Both the position numbers and the translations under genes were made by a program. A DNA stretch of 64,000 nucleotides. Source: Leucobacter luti (GTDB lineage Bacteria; Actinomycetota; Actinomycetes; Actinomycetales; Microbacteriaceae). Shown in pieces: positions 1-8,453 of this stretch. Each line of letters starts with the position of its first letter. The stretch's first letter is position 1. The stretch is taken from contig NZ_CP080492.1 in NCBI RefSeq assembly GCF_019464495.1, forward strand, positions 1,674,001 to 1,738,000, written 5' to 3'. The notes under the pieces were generated by a model. That model was not told the origin of the DNA. It saw only the letters and a program-made list of their open reading frames with translations, and searched no databases.

Positions 1-39
1 AGATTTGCACTATTGGCAAGAGGAAAGCACGGGTACCGC

Positions 40-618
40 GTGGCACACGACGAACTGGCACAGCTGGGGCCGCGGCTGCGCGCGGCCAGGCAGGAGCGCG
101 GCTGGACGCTGGAGGAGCTCGCCGGGCGTGCCAGGCTCTCGGTCAGCACGCTGAGCCGCCTCGAATCAGGCAAGCGCCAAGCGAGTCTCGAACTCCTCCT
201 CCCCCTCACACGGCACCTCGGGATCCGGGTCGACGATCTCCTCGAGCCGCACGACCGCGACCCGCGCGTGCGACGACGCCCGATCACGCGCGACGGCCTC
301 ACCATTGCACCCCTCACACACGAGGCGTCCGACGTGCGCGCATTCAAGATCACCTACCACCCCGAAGCTCCCGAGCGAGCACCGCAGGTGCACGACGGGC
401 ATGAGTGGCTCTACGTCCTCTCTGGCCGCCTGCGCCTGACGCTGGGCGAGCAAGAGCTCGTGCTGGAGCGCGGCGAGGCAGCCGAGTTTGACACGACCAC
501 CCCGCACCGCATGCGCGCCGAGGGCGGCCGGAAGGCCGAGGTGCTGAGCATCTTCAACGCGGTGGGTGAGCGGCTGCACTTGCACTCCCACGTGGATCCC
601 GCGCCGGCACCGGCATGA
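40..618 (+). CDS. XRE-family regulator with C-terminal cupin domain
   Basis: Two-domain transcription factor of the HTH_3 plus cupin_2 type. The first ~65 residues form a lambda-repressor-like helix-turn-helix (LRAARQERGWTLEELAGRA, then STLSRLESGKR). The C-terminal ~100 residues form a small beta-barrel cupin (HDGHEWLYVLSGRLRL, later HRMRAE) that in this family senses a small ligand. The GTG at 40 is preferred because AGGAAAG lies about 13 nt upstream. A TTG at 13 is in frame, and the frame stays open to base 1, so a longer N-terminus outside the window cannot be excluded. It converges on the flavin reductase gene across a long inverted repeat. A role in controlling the neighbouring oxidation genes is inferred from position only. 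Confidence 0.85.
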   Translation: MAHDELAQLGPRLRAARQERGWTLEELAGRARLSVSTLSRLESGKRQASLELLLPLTRHLGIRVDDLLEPHDRDPRVRRRPITRDGLTIAPLTHEASDVRAFKITYHPEAPERAPQVHDGHEWLYVLSGRLRLTLGEQELVLERGEAAEFDTTTPHRMRAEGGRKAEVLSIFNAVGERLHLHSHVDPAPAPA

Positions 619-626
619 GCGCAGAG

Positions 627-707
627 CTGACCCCCGAGTGAACTGCTGACCCCTAACTGAAGCGAATATCGCTTGAATTGGGGGTCAGGAGTTCACTCGA
701 GGGTCAG
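627..707. repeat. Long imperfect inverted repeat between convergent genes
   Basis: Arms at 627-653 and 681-707 are each 27 nt and pair at 25 positions (mismatches at arm positions 8 and 19). The 27-nt spacer holds a second short stem, AAGCGA/TCGCTT. Each arm itself contains CTGACCC twice. It lies between the stop of the XRE-cupin gene and the stop of the flavin reductase gene, so a bidirectional terminator is the simplest reading. There is no T-run, and the arms are longer than a normal terminator stem, so a palindromic mobile remnant is possible. Confidence 0.8.
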
Positions 708-754
708 TTGTGAGTTCGGGGAGCGTTGGGGCGGGGCCGCCGGATGCGCACCAG

Positions 755-1345
755 CTAGATCATGTACTCCAGCTCGCGATACGCGCCGCGGTAGAAGAGC
801 AGGGGCGCGCGGCTCGGGTCTGTCGAGACCCCTGCCACCCGCACGAGGAAGATCAGGTGGTCGCCCGCCTCGATCTCTTGCTCGATCTCGCCGGCCACCC
901 AGCCAGTGCCACCGGCGAGCGTCGGCGCTCCGTTTGCCTCGGACGGGAACCACTCGACCCCCTGCCACTTGTCAGTTCCGGATCGCGCGAACTGCCCGCT
1001 GAGGTGCTGCTGCTCGGCACTCAGGAAATTCACCACGATGTTGCGGTGTTCGCGTACCGCGGCGAGACTCTTGGCAGTGCGCGCGATTGAAAACGAGATC
1101 AGCGGCGGATCAACCGAAACGCTGTAGAACGACTGGCAGGTGAAGCCCACTGGGCCGTCCGGGCCACTCGTGGTGATCACTGTGACGCCAGATGCGAAGC
1201 CGCCCATCGCATCTCGGTACACTCGCTGGTCGAATGCGCTGGGGGCCACCGCTGGAGCAGAATCAACCACGGCTGGAGCGGGATTGACCGCAGGGGCTGA
1301 TCCCGCACCCGAAGGCGCGTCCACTTCAATCAGCTCTGCACTCAT
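755..1345 (-). CDS. Flavin reductase-like domain protein (FMN reductase)
   Basis: A 196-aa flavin reductase-like domain protein (HpaC/RutF/SnaC type). These use NAD(P)H to reduce FMN, which two-component monooxygenases consume. Diagnostic stretches are FDQRVYRDAMGGFASGVTVIT, then GFTCQSFYSVSVDPPLISFS, and the C-terminal FYRGAYRELEY. The ATG at 1345 overlaps the stop of the upstream FMN reductase gene by four bases (ATGA), so the two are coupled. The first ~35 residues are Ala/Pro-rich and probably unstructured. It is a likely FMNH2 supplier for the two luciferase-like monooxygenases encoded divergently from 2058. Confidence 0.85.
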   Translation of the reverse strand: MSAELIEVDAPSGAGSAPAVNPAPAVVDSAPAVAPSAFDQRVYRDAMGGFASGVTVITTSGPDGPVGFTCQSFYSVSVDPPLISFSIARTAKSLAAVREHRNIVVNFLSAEQQHLSGQFARSGTDKWQGVEWFPSEANGAPTLAGGTGWVAGEIEQEIEAGDHLIFLVRVAGVSTDPSRAPLLFYRGAYRELEYMI

Positions 1346-1863
1346 GCTGCCACCTCTGCAACCCGCGCCGCACGAGCGAGCAACGGCCCCTCGGTCTCGA
1401 ACCACTCATCGAGCACGGCGGCACGGCGATCAAAGCGCGGTGTGGGGAACGCAAGCCCGCGCGTCGGCACACTCGCCCCCAGCTCCACGAGCAGGGGGCG
1501 CAGCGTGAATTCGACGGCGAGGGCGTGCTCTTCTGAGGCTGTCGTGAACACGGGCACTGCGACCACCCCGGCGAGCCCTCGTGCGGGATAGCGATCCAGG
1601 AACGACTTGAGTAGCCCCGTGTAGCTGGCCTTGTATGTCGGCGTCGCAATGACGGCGATTGCGCTCGTGCGTAGCCGTTCGGCGATGGCATCGAGTTCTG
1701 GCGCCGGCCAGCGGAAGAGATCGGCGGAGTGATCGATCAGGTCGACGGTCGGGTGCAGGTGTGCCCCTGTCTCGGCCGCGATTCTGGCGGCGAGTTCCTC
1801 GGCAATCTGTCTCGTGCGTGAGGCCGGCTTGGGATTGCCGACGATGACGGAAATGTGGGACAT
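1342..1863 (-). CDS. NADPH-dependent FMN reductase (SsuE/MsuE-like)
   Basis: A 173-aa flavodoxin-fold NADPH-dependent FMN reductase (PF03358). Visible motifs are ISVIVGNPKPASRTRQIAE at the N-terminus (phosphate-binding loop) and TPTYKASYTGLLKSFLD in the middle, the typical SsuE/MsuE signature. The start at 1863 is chosen because GGAG lies 6-7 nt upstream and the flavodoxin fold begins right there; in-frame codons extend upstream but encode nothing recognisable. It is the first gene of a two-gene leftward operon with a second flavin reductase and is divergent from the monooxygenase operon. SsuE-type enzymes commonly serve sulfonate- or sulfide-oxidising FMN monooxygenases, which fits the neighbours. 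Confidence 0.85.
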   Translation of the reverse strand: MSHISVIVGNPKPASRTRQIAEELAARIAAETGAHLHPTVDLIDHSADLFRWPAPELDAIAERLRTSAIAVIATPTYKASYTGLLKSFLDRYPARGLAGVVAVPVFTTASEEHALAVEFTLRPLLVELGASVPTRGLAFPTPRFDRRAAVLDEWFETEGPLLARAARVAEVAA

Positions 1864-2057
1864 GGCGCTCCAAACGTGGGTTGCGTGAGTGTTCCACGGT
1901 GGGGTGTCGCGGAGCGGCAACCGGATCTCATCCAGTGCAACTGGAAGCCAGTGTAGGTGCCGTGCTCGCCCGCAACAGATCCGCTGCAACAGAGCGTAAT
2001 GGTCATTTTCCGTCATCTTCTTGCGAGGTTTGCTCCGCAGTCACATAAGTTTGCCGC
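1864..2057. promoter_or_regulatory. Divergent promoter region, flavin reductases / monooxygenase operon
   Basis: This 194-bp gap separates the leftward flavin reductase pair from the rightward monooxygenase operon. Just before the ATG at 2058 there is CACATAAGTTTGCCGC. TAAGTT resembles an actinobacterial -10 (TANNNT) only about 8 nt from the start codon, so the first monooxygenase mRNA may be nearly leaderless. No operator can be named with confidence. Confidence 0.4.
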
Positions 2058-3364
2058 ATGTCTCCCATAACCAAACCCACCACAACGGCGATTCCGTTCA
2101 CCGTCGGTGTTGCCCTCGACGGTGCCGGCTGGCACCCCGCTGCCTGGCGCGATCCGGGCGCGCAGCCTGACGCACTGTTCTCCCCTGAGTATTGGACGGG
2201 CCTCCTCACGGCAGCCGATCACTCCGGCCTCGACTACGTGAGCATCGAGGACGCGCTCACCCTGCAGGGCGAAGCTCGCCACCCGGCGCCCGGCCCCATC
2301 GCGGGGATCGTTTCCGGGCGCTTGGACGCGCTGCTCACCGCGAGCTGGACCGCACCGCGCACGAGCCGGATCGGGATCATCCCCACGGTCACGACTACTC
2401 ACACCGAGCCGTTCCACGTCGCCACCGCGCTCCAGACCCTCGACCACGTGTCCGGTGGCCGCGCGGGCTGGCAGCTCAAGATTTCTGGTGACGCCGCAGC
2501 CGCAGCCGCGTTCGGACGCCGCCCCGCGCCTGAGATCAACCGCGACCGCGTACGTGCCGGGTTGCCGGAACCCGCGCTTACCGAGCTGCTCGACGAAGCT
2601 GGCGACGTCACCGAGGTCGCCAGGTCGCTCTGGGATAGCTGGGAGCACGACGCCATCATTCGCGACGAGGCTACCGGACGTTTCCTCGACCGGGATCGCG
2701 TGCATCACATCAACTTCGAAGGTGAGCATTTCTCCGTCACGGGCCCATCGATCGTGCCGCGCTCACCACAGGGCCAGTTGCCCATCACCCTGCTCGCGCA
2801 TTCCCCCGCGGTCTACGCGCTTGCAGCCCGCGGGGCAGACGTGGTCTTCGTGACACCGGGCACGCAGTCGGCCGCAGACATCATTGGCCAGGTGCGCGCC
2901 GCGGAGCACGCAGCCGCCGCCGACCGCGCAGCGGCTGGTCTCGCGCCACTCCGAATCGTTGCCGATCTGGTGGTCGCGCTCGACCACGGGAGCGAAACAG
3001 GAGGTGCACGGCTCACCAGGCTCGACCGCACAGCGGGAATCCGCTTCGCGAACGAGGGCAGTGACGCCCGCGTTGTTGCCGGATCGGCTGCGTCCATCGC
3101 TGCCGAGATCGCGGCACTGCAGGAGGCAGGCGTCGATGGCGTGCGGCTGCGGCCCCTCACCCTTCCGGCCGACCTCGCGGCGATCACCCGGGACTTGCTT
3201 CCCGTGCTCGCCGAACGCGGGATCCACACCCCAGACCCGAATCCCACTTCGCTCCGCGCTCGGTTTGGTCTCGATCCGGCAGCGAACCGGTACGCCGCGA
3301 GCCCCCAGGAGGCTCCGCCGACCACACCCCTGCCAACACCGCAGCCCAGGAGGTCGCAGCATGA
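2058..3364 (+). CDS. LLM-class FMN-dependent monooxygenase 1 (frame break near C-terminus)
   Basis: Luciferase-like TIM-barrel flavin monooxygenase of ~430 aa. Family features include TALQTLDHVSGGRAGWQLKI, the long insertion typical of the NtaA/SnaA branch, and SIVPRSPQGQLPITLLAH. The reading frame from 2058 runs on to 3437, ending in low-complexity residues. Adding one C to the C-run at 3302-3306 instead gives a natural end at a TGA (3362-3364) that overlaps the next ATG as ATGA. I therefore read the tail as an indel artefact. It is the first gene of the operon, and FMNH2 is probably supplied by the divergent reductases. The arrangement recalls YxeK/CmoO of B. subtilis S-alkylcysteine salvage. 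The exact substrate is not readable from sequence. Confidence 0.75.
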
Positions 3365-4781
3365 GCACGAAGCAGCCAGCCCGCCAGCCGGCACCACGCC
3401 AGGTCCACCTGGTCGCGCACTTCCCCGGCGTCAATAGCACAACGGTGTGGACCGACCCGGACTCGGGGAGCCAGATCGACTTCGAATCATTTCGCCGCTT
3501 CGCGCAGACCGCCGAGCGCGGCCGCTTCGACTATGTGTTCCTCGCCGAGGGGCTCCGGCTCCGCGAGCACGGTGGACAGATCCACGATCTCGACGTCGCC
3601 GGCCGCCCCGCAACGCTTGCGATCCTCGCTGCCATGGCTTCGGTGACCCGCAATATCGGGGTCGTCGGCACACTCTCCAGCACCTTCAACGAGCCCGTCG
3701 AGCTCGCCCGTCAGCTCGCGACGCTCGACCACCTCTCCGGCGGTCGCGTCGGCTGGAACGTTGTCACCTCCTCGGACGCATTCCACGGCGGCAATTTCCG
3801 CCGCGGTGGCTTCCTGAACCACGCCGATCGCTACACACGCGCCGAGGAGTTCGTGTCGCTCGCAAAGCAGCTCTGGGATTCCTGGGGCCGCGGCGCAATC
3901 GTCGCCGATCGCAGGCGCGGCGTCTTCGCTGATCCGGATCGCGTGCGCGGTGTGGTCCACCGAGGCCCACAGTTCGAGGTGGCAGCCACCAGCACGGTGC
4001 CACGCTCGCCGCAGGGCTATCCGGTCATCGTGCAGGCGGGTGACTCACCTGCAGGCAGAGACTTCGCTGCAGCCAATGCCGAGGTGATTTTCTCGCGCCA
4101 CACGAGCTACGACGACGGCCGCGCGTTCTACCGCGATGTGAAGGGTCGCCTGGGCGCAGTGGGCCGCACTGAGGAGTCGCTGTTGATCCTGCCCGGCGCA
4201 ACGTTTGCGCTCGGGGACACCGACGCCGAGGCCCGCGAGCGCTCCCGTGAGATCTCACTGCAGCAGACCAGTCCACAGACTGCAGTGGCCTGGATCGAAG
4301 CCGTGTGGGGCCGCGAGCTCCCGGGCCTCGATCCCGATGGCTCGCTACCAACGGTTGACCCTGGCACCGGCGAGCAACGCCAGGGTCAGGTCTCTACCCA
4401 GGTGGCGGATCGCGTGGCCCGCGCTGATCAGCTCAGGGCGCGAGCACGCGATGAGGGGCTGACCCTGCGCGAGCTCGTGGCGGCGGAGACCGCGGACCAC
4501 TCGTTCGTTGGCTCCCCGAGACCGTTGCAGCGGAAATCAACCGCTACGTACAGGGGCGCGCCTCTGACGGCTTCGTGCTCGTGCCGCACCTCACCCCCGG
4601 CGGGCTCGACGAGTTCGTGGACCGGGTGGTGCCGCTGCTCCAGGAGCGCGGCGTGTTCCGTTCGGAGTATCCCGCGGCCGAGGGTGGCGCGGCGAACCCG
4701 ACGCTGCGCCGCACCCTCGGCCTGCCGAAGCCGCCGAAGCCGGGGCGCGTCGCCCGAGCCGCGAGCGAGGTCAGCGCATGA
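3361..4781 (+). pseudogene. NtaA/SnaA/DszA-family FMN monooxygenase 2 (one frameshift)
   Basis: Second luciferase-like monooxygenase, ~473 aa when repaired, of the NtaA/SnaA/DszA (nitrilotriacetate, pristinamycin, sulfone) subfamily. Typical stretches are VHLVAHFPGVNSTTVW at the start, ATLDHLSGGRVGWNVVTS, TSTVPRSPQGYPVIVQAG, and the C-terminal LVPHLTPGGLDEFVDRVVP. The frame breaks at about 4516-4520: CCGAG is read where CCGGAG would give the expected GSPETVAAEI. One missing G explains it, and the downstream frame ends at 4781 in an ATGA overlap with the acetyltransferase. It is therefore most likely functional in the organism. By analogy with B. subtilis CmoJ/YtnJ, it could cleave a C-S bond of an N-acetylated S-substituted cysteine; this is inference. 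Confidence 0.75.
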
Positions 4782-5347
4782 CCGGGCCGGTGTCAGCTCC
4801 ACCCATCACGCAGCAGGCACACACGATTCGGATCGTGCGTCCGAGCGACGCGCTCGCGCGCCCGCTCCTGGAAGATCTCGAGCGCGAGTACGACGCCCGC
4901 TACGGCGTCGAGGTGTTTGGCGAGACGGCATCCGTCGAGTTGAACCGCTACCCGGCAGAGCTGTTCGGGCGCCGCGCGGCACCTTTCTGGTGCTGCTCGA
5001 GGGCACCGAACCCGTCTCGGGCGGCGCGTTCATGCCGCACGCTGATGACGCCACCGCAGAGGTGAAACGAGTATGGACCCGCGCGGATCGACGCGGCCTC
5101 GGCCTCGCACGAATCGTGCTCGACGCCCTCGAACGCGAAGCGGTGCGGCTCGGGTACGCGCGGATCTACCTCACCACAGGGCCGCGCCAGCCGGAGGCAG
5201 TCGCGCTCTACCTGAAATCCGGCTACACCCCCGCTACGACCAGACACTGAGCGCCGACGAGATCGGCGTGCACCCCTTGATAAGCAACTCACCCCGCTTC
5301 AGGGGCCGATCGCCAGCACGGCGGCAGAACAGGACCCACGCTCATGA
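4778..5347 (+). pseudogene. GNAT-family N-acetyltransferase (three single-base breaks)
   Basis: GNAT acetyltransferase of ~190 aa when repaired. The acetyl-CoA loop reads TRADRRGLGLARIVLDALE, followed by RIYLTTGPRQPEAVALYLKSGY, the standard C-terminal GNAT beta-strands. Three one-base losses are inferred: near 4970 (giving ELFGPPRGTFLV), near 5230 (GYTPRYDQTL) and near 5276 (HPFDKQL). With these repaired the stop is 5345-5347, again overlapping the next ATG. All three sites are in or next to C, G or T runs. In the yxe and ytmI operons of B. subtilis a GNAT enzyme in the same position N-acetylates S-alkylcysteines before oxidation. The same role is proposed here but not proven. Confidence 0.65.
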
Positions 5348-6428
5348 CGCTCACGACCGACTCCCCGGCACCGACCCGGGGACCGCCGGGCCGGGTACGG
5401 CCGGGCCGGGAACGCCCGGACAGCAAACGCCCACACCCAGCGATGGAGCGCCTGCCGCGATCGTGCCCCGCTCCGCACAGCCCAGCAAACTGAGTGTGGT
5501 TCCGCTCCGTCACTGGTGGCGCTGGAGTTTGAGCGCCGTTGCAGTCTTCATCCTCGCGCAGCTCGTGTGGACGTTCTTCACAAATCCGCAGTGGCGCTGG
5601 CCGGTGTTTGCCGAGTACTTCTTCAACGAGGCGATCCTCCGCGGCCTGTGGCTCACGCTCTGGCTCACTGCGGTGTCCTCCGTGATCGGCTTTGTGCTCG
5701 GCGGGCTCCTCGCCCTCGCACGGCTCTCCGGCTCGGCTCTCCTGAACTCCTTCGCGTGGAGCTTCATCTGGTTCTTCCGCTCGATCCCCCTGATCGTGCA
5801 GCTCGTGATCTGGTACAACCTGGGCTACCTGTTCCCCACACTCGGGATCGGCTGGCCGTTCACCTACGACTTCTGGCTCATCGAGTTCGATACAGTCCGT
5901 CTGCTTTCGGCTTCAGTTGCCGCGATCCTCGGGCTTTCGCTGCACCAGGCCGCGTACTCCTCTGAGATCATTCGCGGCGGGCTCCTGTCGGTCGATCACG
6001 GTCAGCTTGAGGCTGCCCGGGCACTCGGGATCCCCCGCGGCAGGCGGTTCTTCCGGATCATGCTGCCGCAGGCGGCCCGCGCGATCCTGCCCAACGCGTT
6101 CAACGAGGTCATCGGCCTCCTGAAGGGCACCTCGGTCGTGTTCATCCTCGCGCTGCCCGAACTGTTCTACACGGTGCAGGTGATCTACAACCGCAACCAA
6201 CAGGTCGTCCCACTGCTGCTCGTCGCCGCGGTGTGGTACACGATCTTCACGACTGTGCTGAGCGTTGCGCAGTACTACATCGAACGCCGCTTCGCCAGGG
6301 GCGCAGCCAGAGAGCTGCCGCCCACCCCGATCCAGCGCGCCCGCGCGGGTCTCCGCCGCCTCGTCTCCCGCCCTGCCCGTCCGCTCCCACCCGCCTCGAT
6401 CGCGGCCGCCGCCGAGCACGCACGTTAG
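5344..6428 (+). CDS. Polar amino-acid ABC transporter permease (HisM/TcyL type; N-terminal frame break)
   Basis: Inner-membrane subunit of a polar amino-acid ABC importer. It has a Pro/Gly/Thr-rich cytoplasmic N-terminus of about 55 residues, then about five to six membrane helices (LSAVAVFILAQLVWTFF, GLWLTLWLTAVSSVIGFVLG, and others). The coupling loop is HQAAYSSEIIRGGLLSVDHG then QLEAARALGIPRGRRFFRI, the EAA motif that docks on the ATPase. The coupled ATG at 5344 is out of frame with the body. One missing G in the run near 5386-5389 would join them; otherwise translation would have to start downstream, for example at the GTG at 5497. It is followed nine bases later by its ATPase gene. It is a single permease, so it probably acts as a homodimer. 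Confidence 0.85.
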
Positions 6429-6437
6429 GACCCCACT

Positions 6438-7280
6438 GTGTCTGCACTGACCACCCAAGCGGCGCCCACCGCACCTGCCAGCACGTCCAGCTCACCGGCC
6501 TCAGCGCCGGTGCCACCGAAGACCGGACTCGTCGAAATCTCAGGCGTCCACAAGTCCTACGGCGACAATGAGGTGCTCCACAACATCTCGCTCCGGATCG
6601 AACCCGGCCAGGTGGTCACTCTGCTCGGCCCCTCCGGCTCCGGGAAATCGACTCTGCTGCGCGCGATCAACCACCTCGAAACCATCGATGCCGGCTCGAT
6701 CACCATTGACGGGGATTTCATCGGCTATGAACGCCGCGGTGAGCGACTGTTCGAGCTGCGGGAGAAGGAGGTACTCCAGCGGCGCACCCGCGTCGGCATG
6801 GTGTTCCAGAACTTCAACCTGTTCCCGCACCTCACCGCGATCGAGAACATCATCGAGGCCCCGCTCGGGCTGAAGCGTGTGAACCGGGCACAGGCACTGG
6901 AGCAGGCTCGCACGCTGCTGCAGCGGGTGGGCCTCGCCGATCGCGCGGATCACTACCCGCGGCAACTCTCCGGCGGGCAGCAGCAGCGTGTTGCCATTGC
7001 GAGGGCACTCGCCCTGGAGCCCGATGTGCTGCTGTTCGATGAACCAACGAGCGCGCTCGATCCCGAACTCGTCGGCGAGGTACTCAGCGTGATCCGGGGC
7101 CTCGCCCACGGCGGCACGACACTGATCATCGTCACACACGAGATCGGTTTCGCCTCCGAGATCGCCGACCATGTCGTGTTCCTCGACGCCGGCAACGTGA
7201 TCGAGCAGGGCCCGCCCGAGATCGTCCTGCGCGCACCGGAGCAGGCGCGCACCCAGGAGTTCCTCGACTGGGTCATCTGA
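6438..7280 (+). CDS. Polar amino-acid ABC transporter ATP-binding protein (GlnQ/TcyN type)
   Basis: A 280-aa ABC ATPase. Walker A GPSGSGKS is at residues 64-71, the Q-loop is MVFQNFNLFPHLTAIEN, signature LSGGQ is at 177-181, Walker B LLFDEP ends near 203 and the switch His is in TLIIVTHEIGF. The length and the ...LFPHLTAIENI... region place it with GlnQ/HisP/TcyN polar amino-acid importers. The GTG at 6438 has AGGA seven bases upstream. The first ~28 residues (Ala/Pro/Ser-rich) are an unusual extension. It energises the permease encoded immediately upstream; two binding lipoproteins follow after a 126-bp gap. Confidence 0.92.
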   Translation: MSALTTQAAPTAPASTSSSPASAPVPPKTGLVEISGVHKSYGDNEVLHNISLRIEPGQVVTLLGPSGSGKSTLLRAINHLETIDAGSITIDGDFIGYERRGERLFELREKEVLQRRTRVGMVFQNFNLFPHLTAIENIIEAPLGLKRVNRAQALEQARTLLQRVGLADRADHYPRQLSGGQQQRVAIARALALEPDVLLFDEPTSALDPELVGEVLSVIRGLAHGGTTLIIVTHEIGFASEIADHVVFLDAGNVIEQGPPEIVLRAPEQARTQEFLDWVI

Positions 7281-7337
7281 TCCGGAGCCGGCTCCGGCAG
7301 CGCGATGTTCGATCCAGCAGCCGGGATCCCGATCGTG

Positions 7338-7379
7338 CACCCCACCACGTCTGCACCCCACCACGTCTTCACCCCACCA
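7338..7379 (+). repeat. 16-bp tandem repeat, about 2.6 copies
   Basis: CACCCCACCACGTCTG at 7338-7353 is repeated at 7354-7369 with one change and again partially (10 bp) at 7370-7379. It sits in the 126-bp gap between the ATPase and the first binding-protein gene, just upstream of that start at 7407. It could be a local slippage product or a regulator or mRNA-stability element. Confidence 0.75.
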
Positions 7380-7406
7380 GCCTCACCCACACAGAAAGCA
7401 TCACTC

Positions 7407-8453
7407 ATGAACACATCAGTCGCACCACCAACCCGTGCAGGCATTCGCCGCACGCGCCGCGTCGCAGGGGTCGCGCTCGCCGGCCTCACGCTCACCGCAC
7501 TGCTCGGCCTGACCGCGTGCAGCGCAGTGTCCAGCGCCGCGGACGATACCGCAAGCGGCAGCTCAGGATCCGACTCAAGCACCGCGGAGTCACCCTTCGA
7601 CCTCACCACCGCAAACGTCGACGGCAGGCCGCGCATCGATCCGGTGCCTGAGGCCGTCGAGGCGCTCAAGGCGAGCGGTTTCAAGCCGATCCAGGCCGGC
7701 AAATTCACCGTCGCACACTCCGCGTACGAGCCGCCGCTCGGATTCCTCGCAGAGGATGACAACACCACGCTGCTCGGCGTTGAGCCGGATATTGCGCAGC
7801 TCGTGGCAGACGGTCTCGGCCTGGAGTACACCCCGGAGAATGTGGCGTGGGCCGATTGGCCGCTCGGCGTCGAATCAGGAAAGTATGACGCGGTTGTCTC
7901 GAACGTGACCGTGACGGAGGAGCGCAAAGAGCTGTTCGACTTCGCAATCCACCGCGACGACGTGCTCGCCTTTGCGGTGAAGGCCGACAATGAGATCGAC
8001 TCGATCACCGAGGCCAAGGATGTCGCTGGTCTCCGCGTCGTGGTGGGCAGTGGCACCAACCAGGAGAAGATCCTGCTCGACTGGTTTGCTGAAAACGAAA
8101 AGGCTGGGCTTGAGCCGGGTGAGCCGGTCTACTACGAAGACAATGCCGCGGCGCAGCTGGCGCTCGCTTCCGGCCGAGTCGACGCGATCTTCGGCCCGAA
8201 CCCGACCGCCGCGTTCGCCGCAGCGCTCACCGGAGAATCAAAGGTCGTCGGCACGCTCAACGGCGGCTTCCCGCTGAACGCGCAGATCGGTGTCACGACG
8301 AAGAAGGGGAACGGTCTCGCTGAGCCTGTCGCTATCGTGCTCAACAGCATCATCGAGAGCGGGGTCTACGCTGACGCGCTCGAGCGCTGGGATCTCAGCG
8401 ATGAGGCCGTGACCGAATCGCTCGTCAACCCACCTGGGCTGCCGAAGCCATGA
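7407..8453 (+). CDS. Amino-acid ABC transporter substrate-binding lipoprotein 1
   Basis: A 348-aa SBP_bac_3-type solute-binding protein. The signal peptide carries twin-Arg-like basic residues followed by a lipobox LTACS, so the mature protein is probably anchored by a lipid-modified Cys. The binding domain contains GVEPDIAQLVADGLGLEY, WADWPLGVESGKYDAVVSNV, TEERKELFDFA and VGSGTNQEKILL, the standard polar amino-acid binding fold. The ATG at 7407 is chosen over an in-frame ATG at 7305 because the latter would place 34 repeat-encoded residues before the signal peptide. The stop overlaps the ATG of a close paralogue (ATGA). Its ligand is unknown; the operon suggests a sulfur-containing amino acid. 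Confidence 0.88.
   Translation: MNTSVAPPTRAGIRRTRRVAGVALAGLTLTALLGLTACSAVSSAADDTASGSSGSDSSTAESPFDLTTANVDGRPRIDPVPEAVEALKASGFKPIQAGKFTVAHSAYEPPLGFLAEDDNTTLLGVEPDIAQLVADGLGLEYTPENVAWADWPLGVESGKYDAVVSNVTVTEERKELFDFAIHRDDVLAFAVKADNEIDSITEAKDVAGLRVVVGSGTNQEKILLDWFAENEKAGLEPGEPVYYEDNAAAQLALASGRVDAIFGPNPTAAFAAALTGESKVVGTLNGGFPLNAQIGVTTKKGNGLAEPVAIVLNSIIESGVYADALERWDLSDEAVTESLVNPPGLPKP

Noticed and set aside
4500..5350. True pseudogene decay of the monooxygenase and acetyltransferase
   Set aside because: Each break is a single base in or next to a short G, C or T run, no premature stops accumulate, and repaired frames recover conserved motifs and ATGA overlaps. Sequencing error is more likely.
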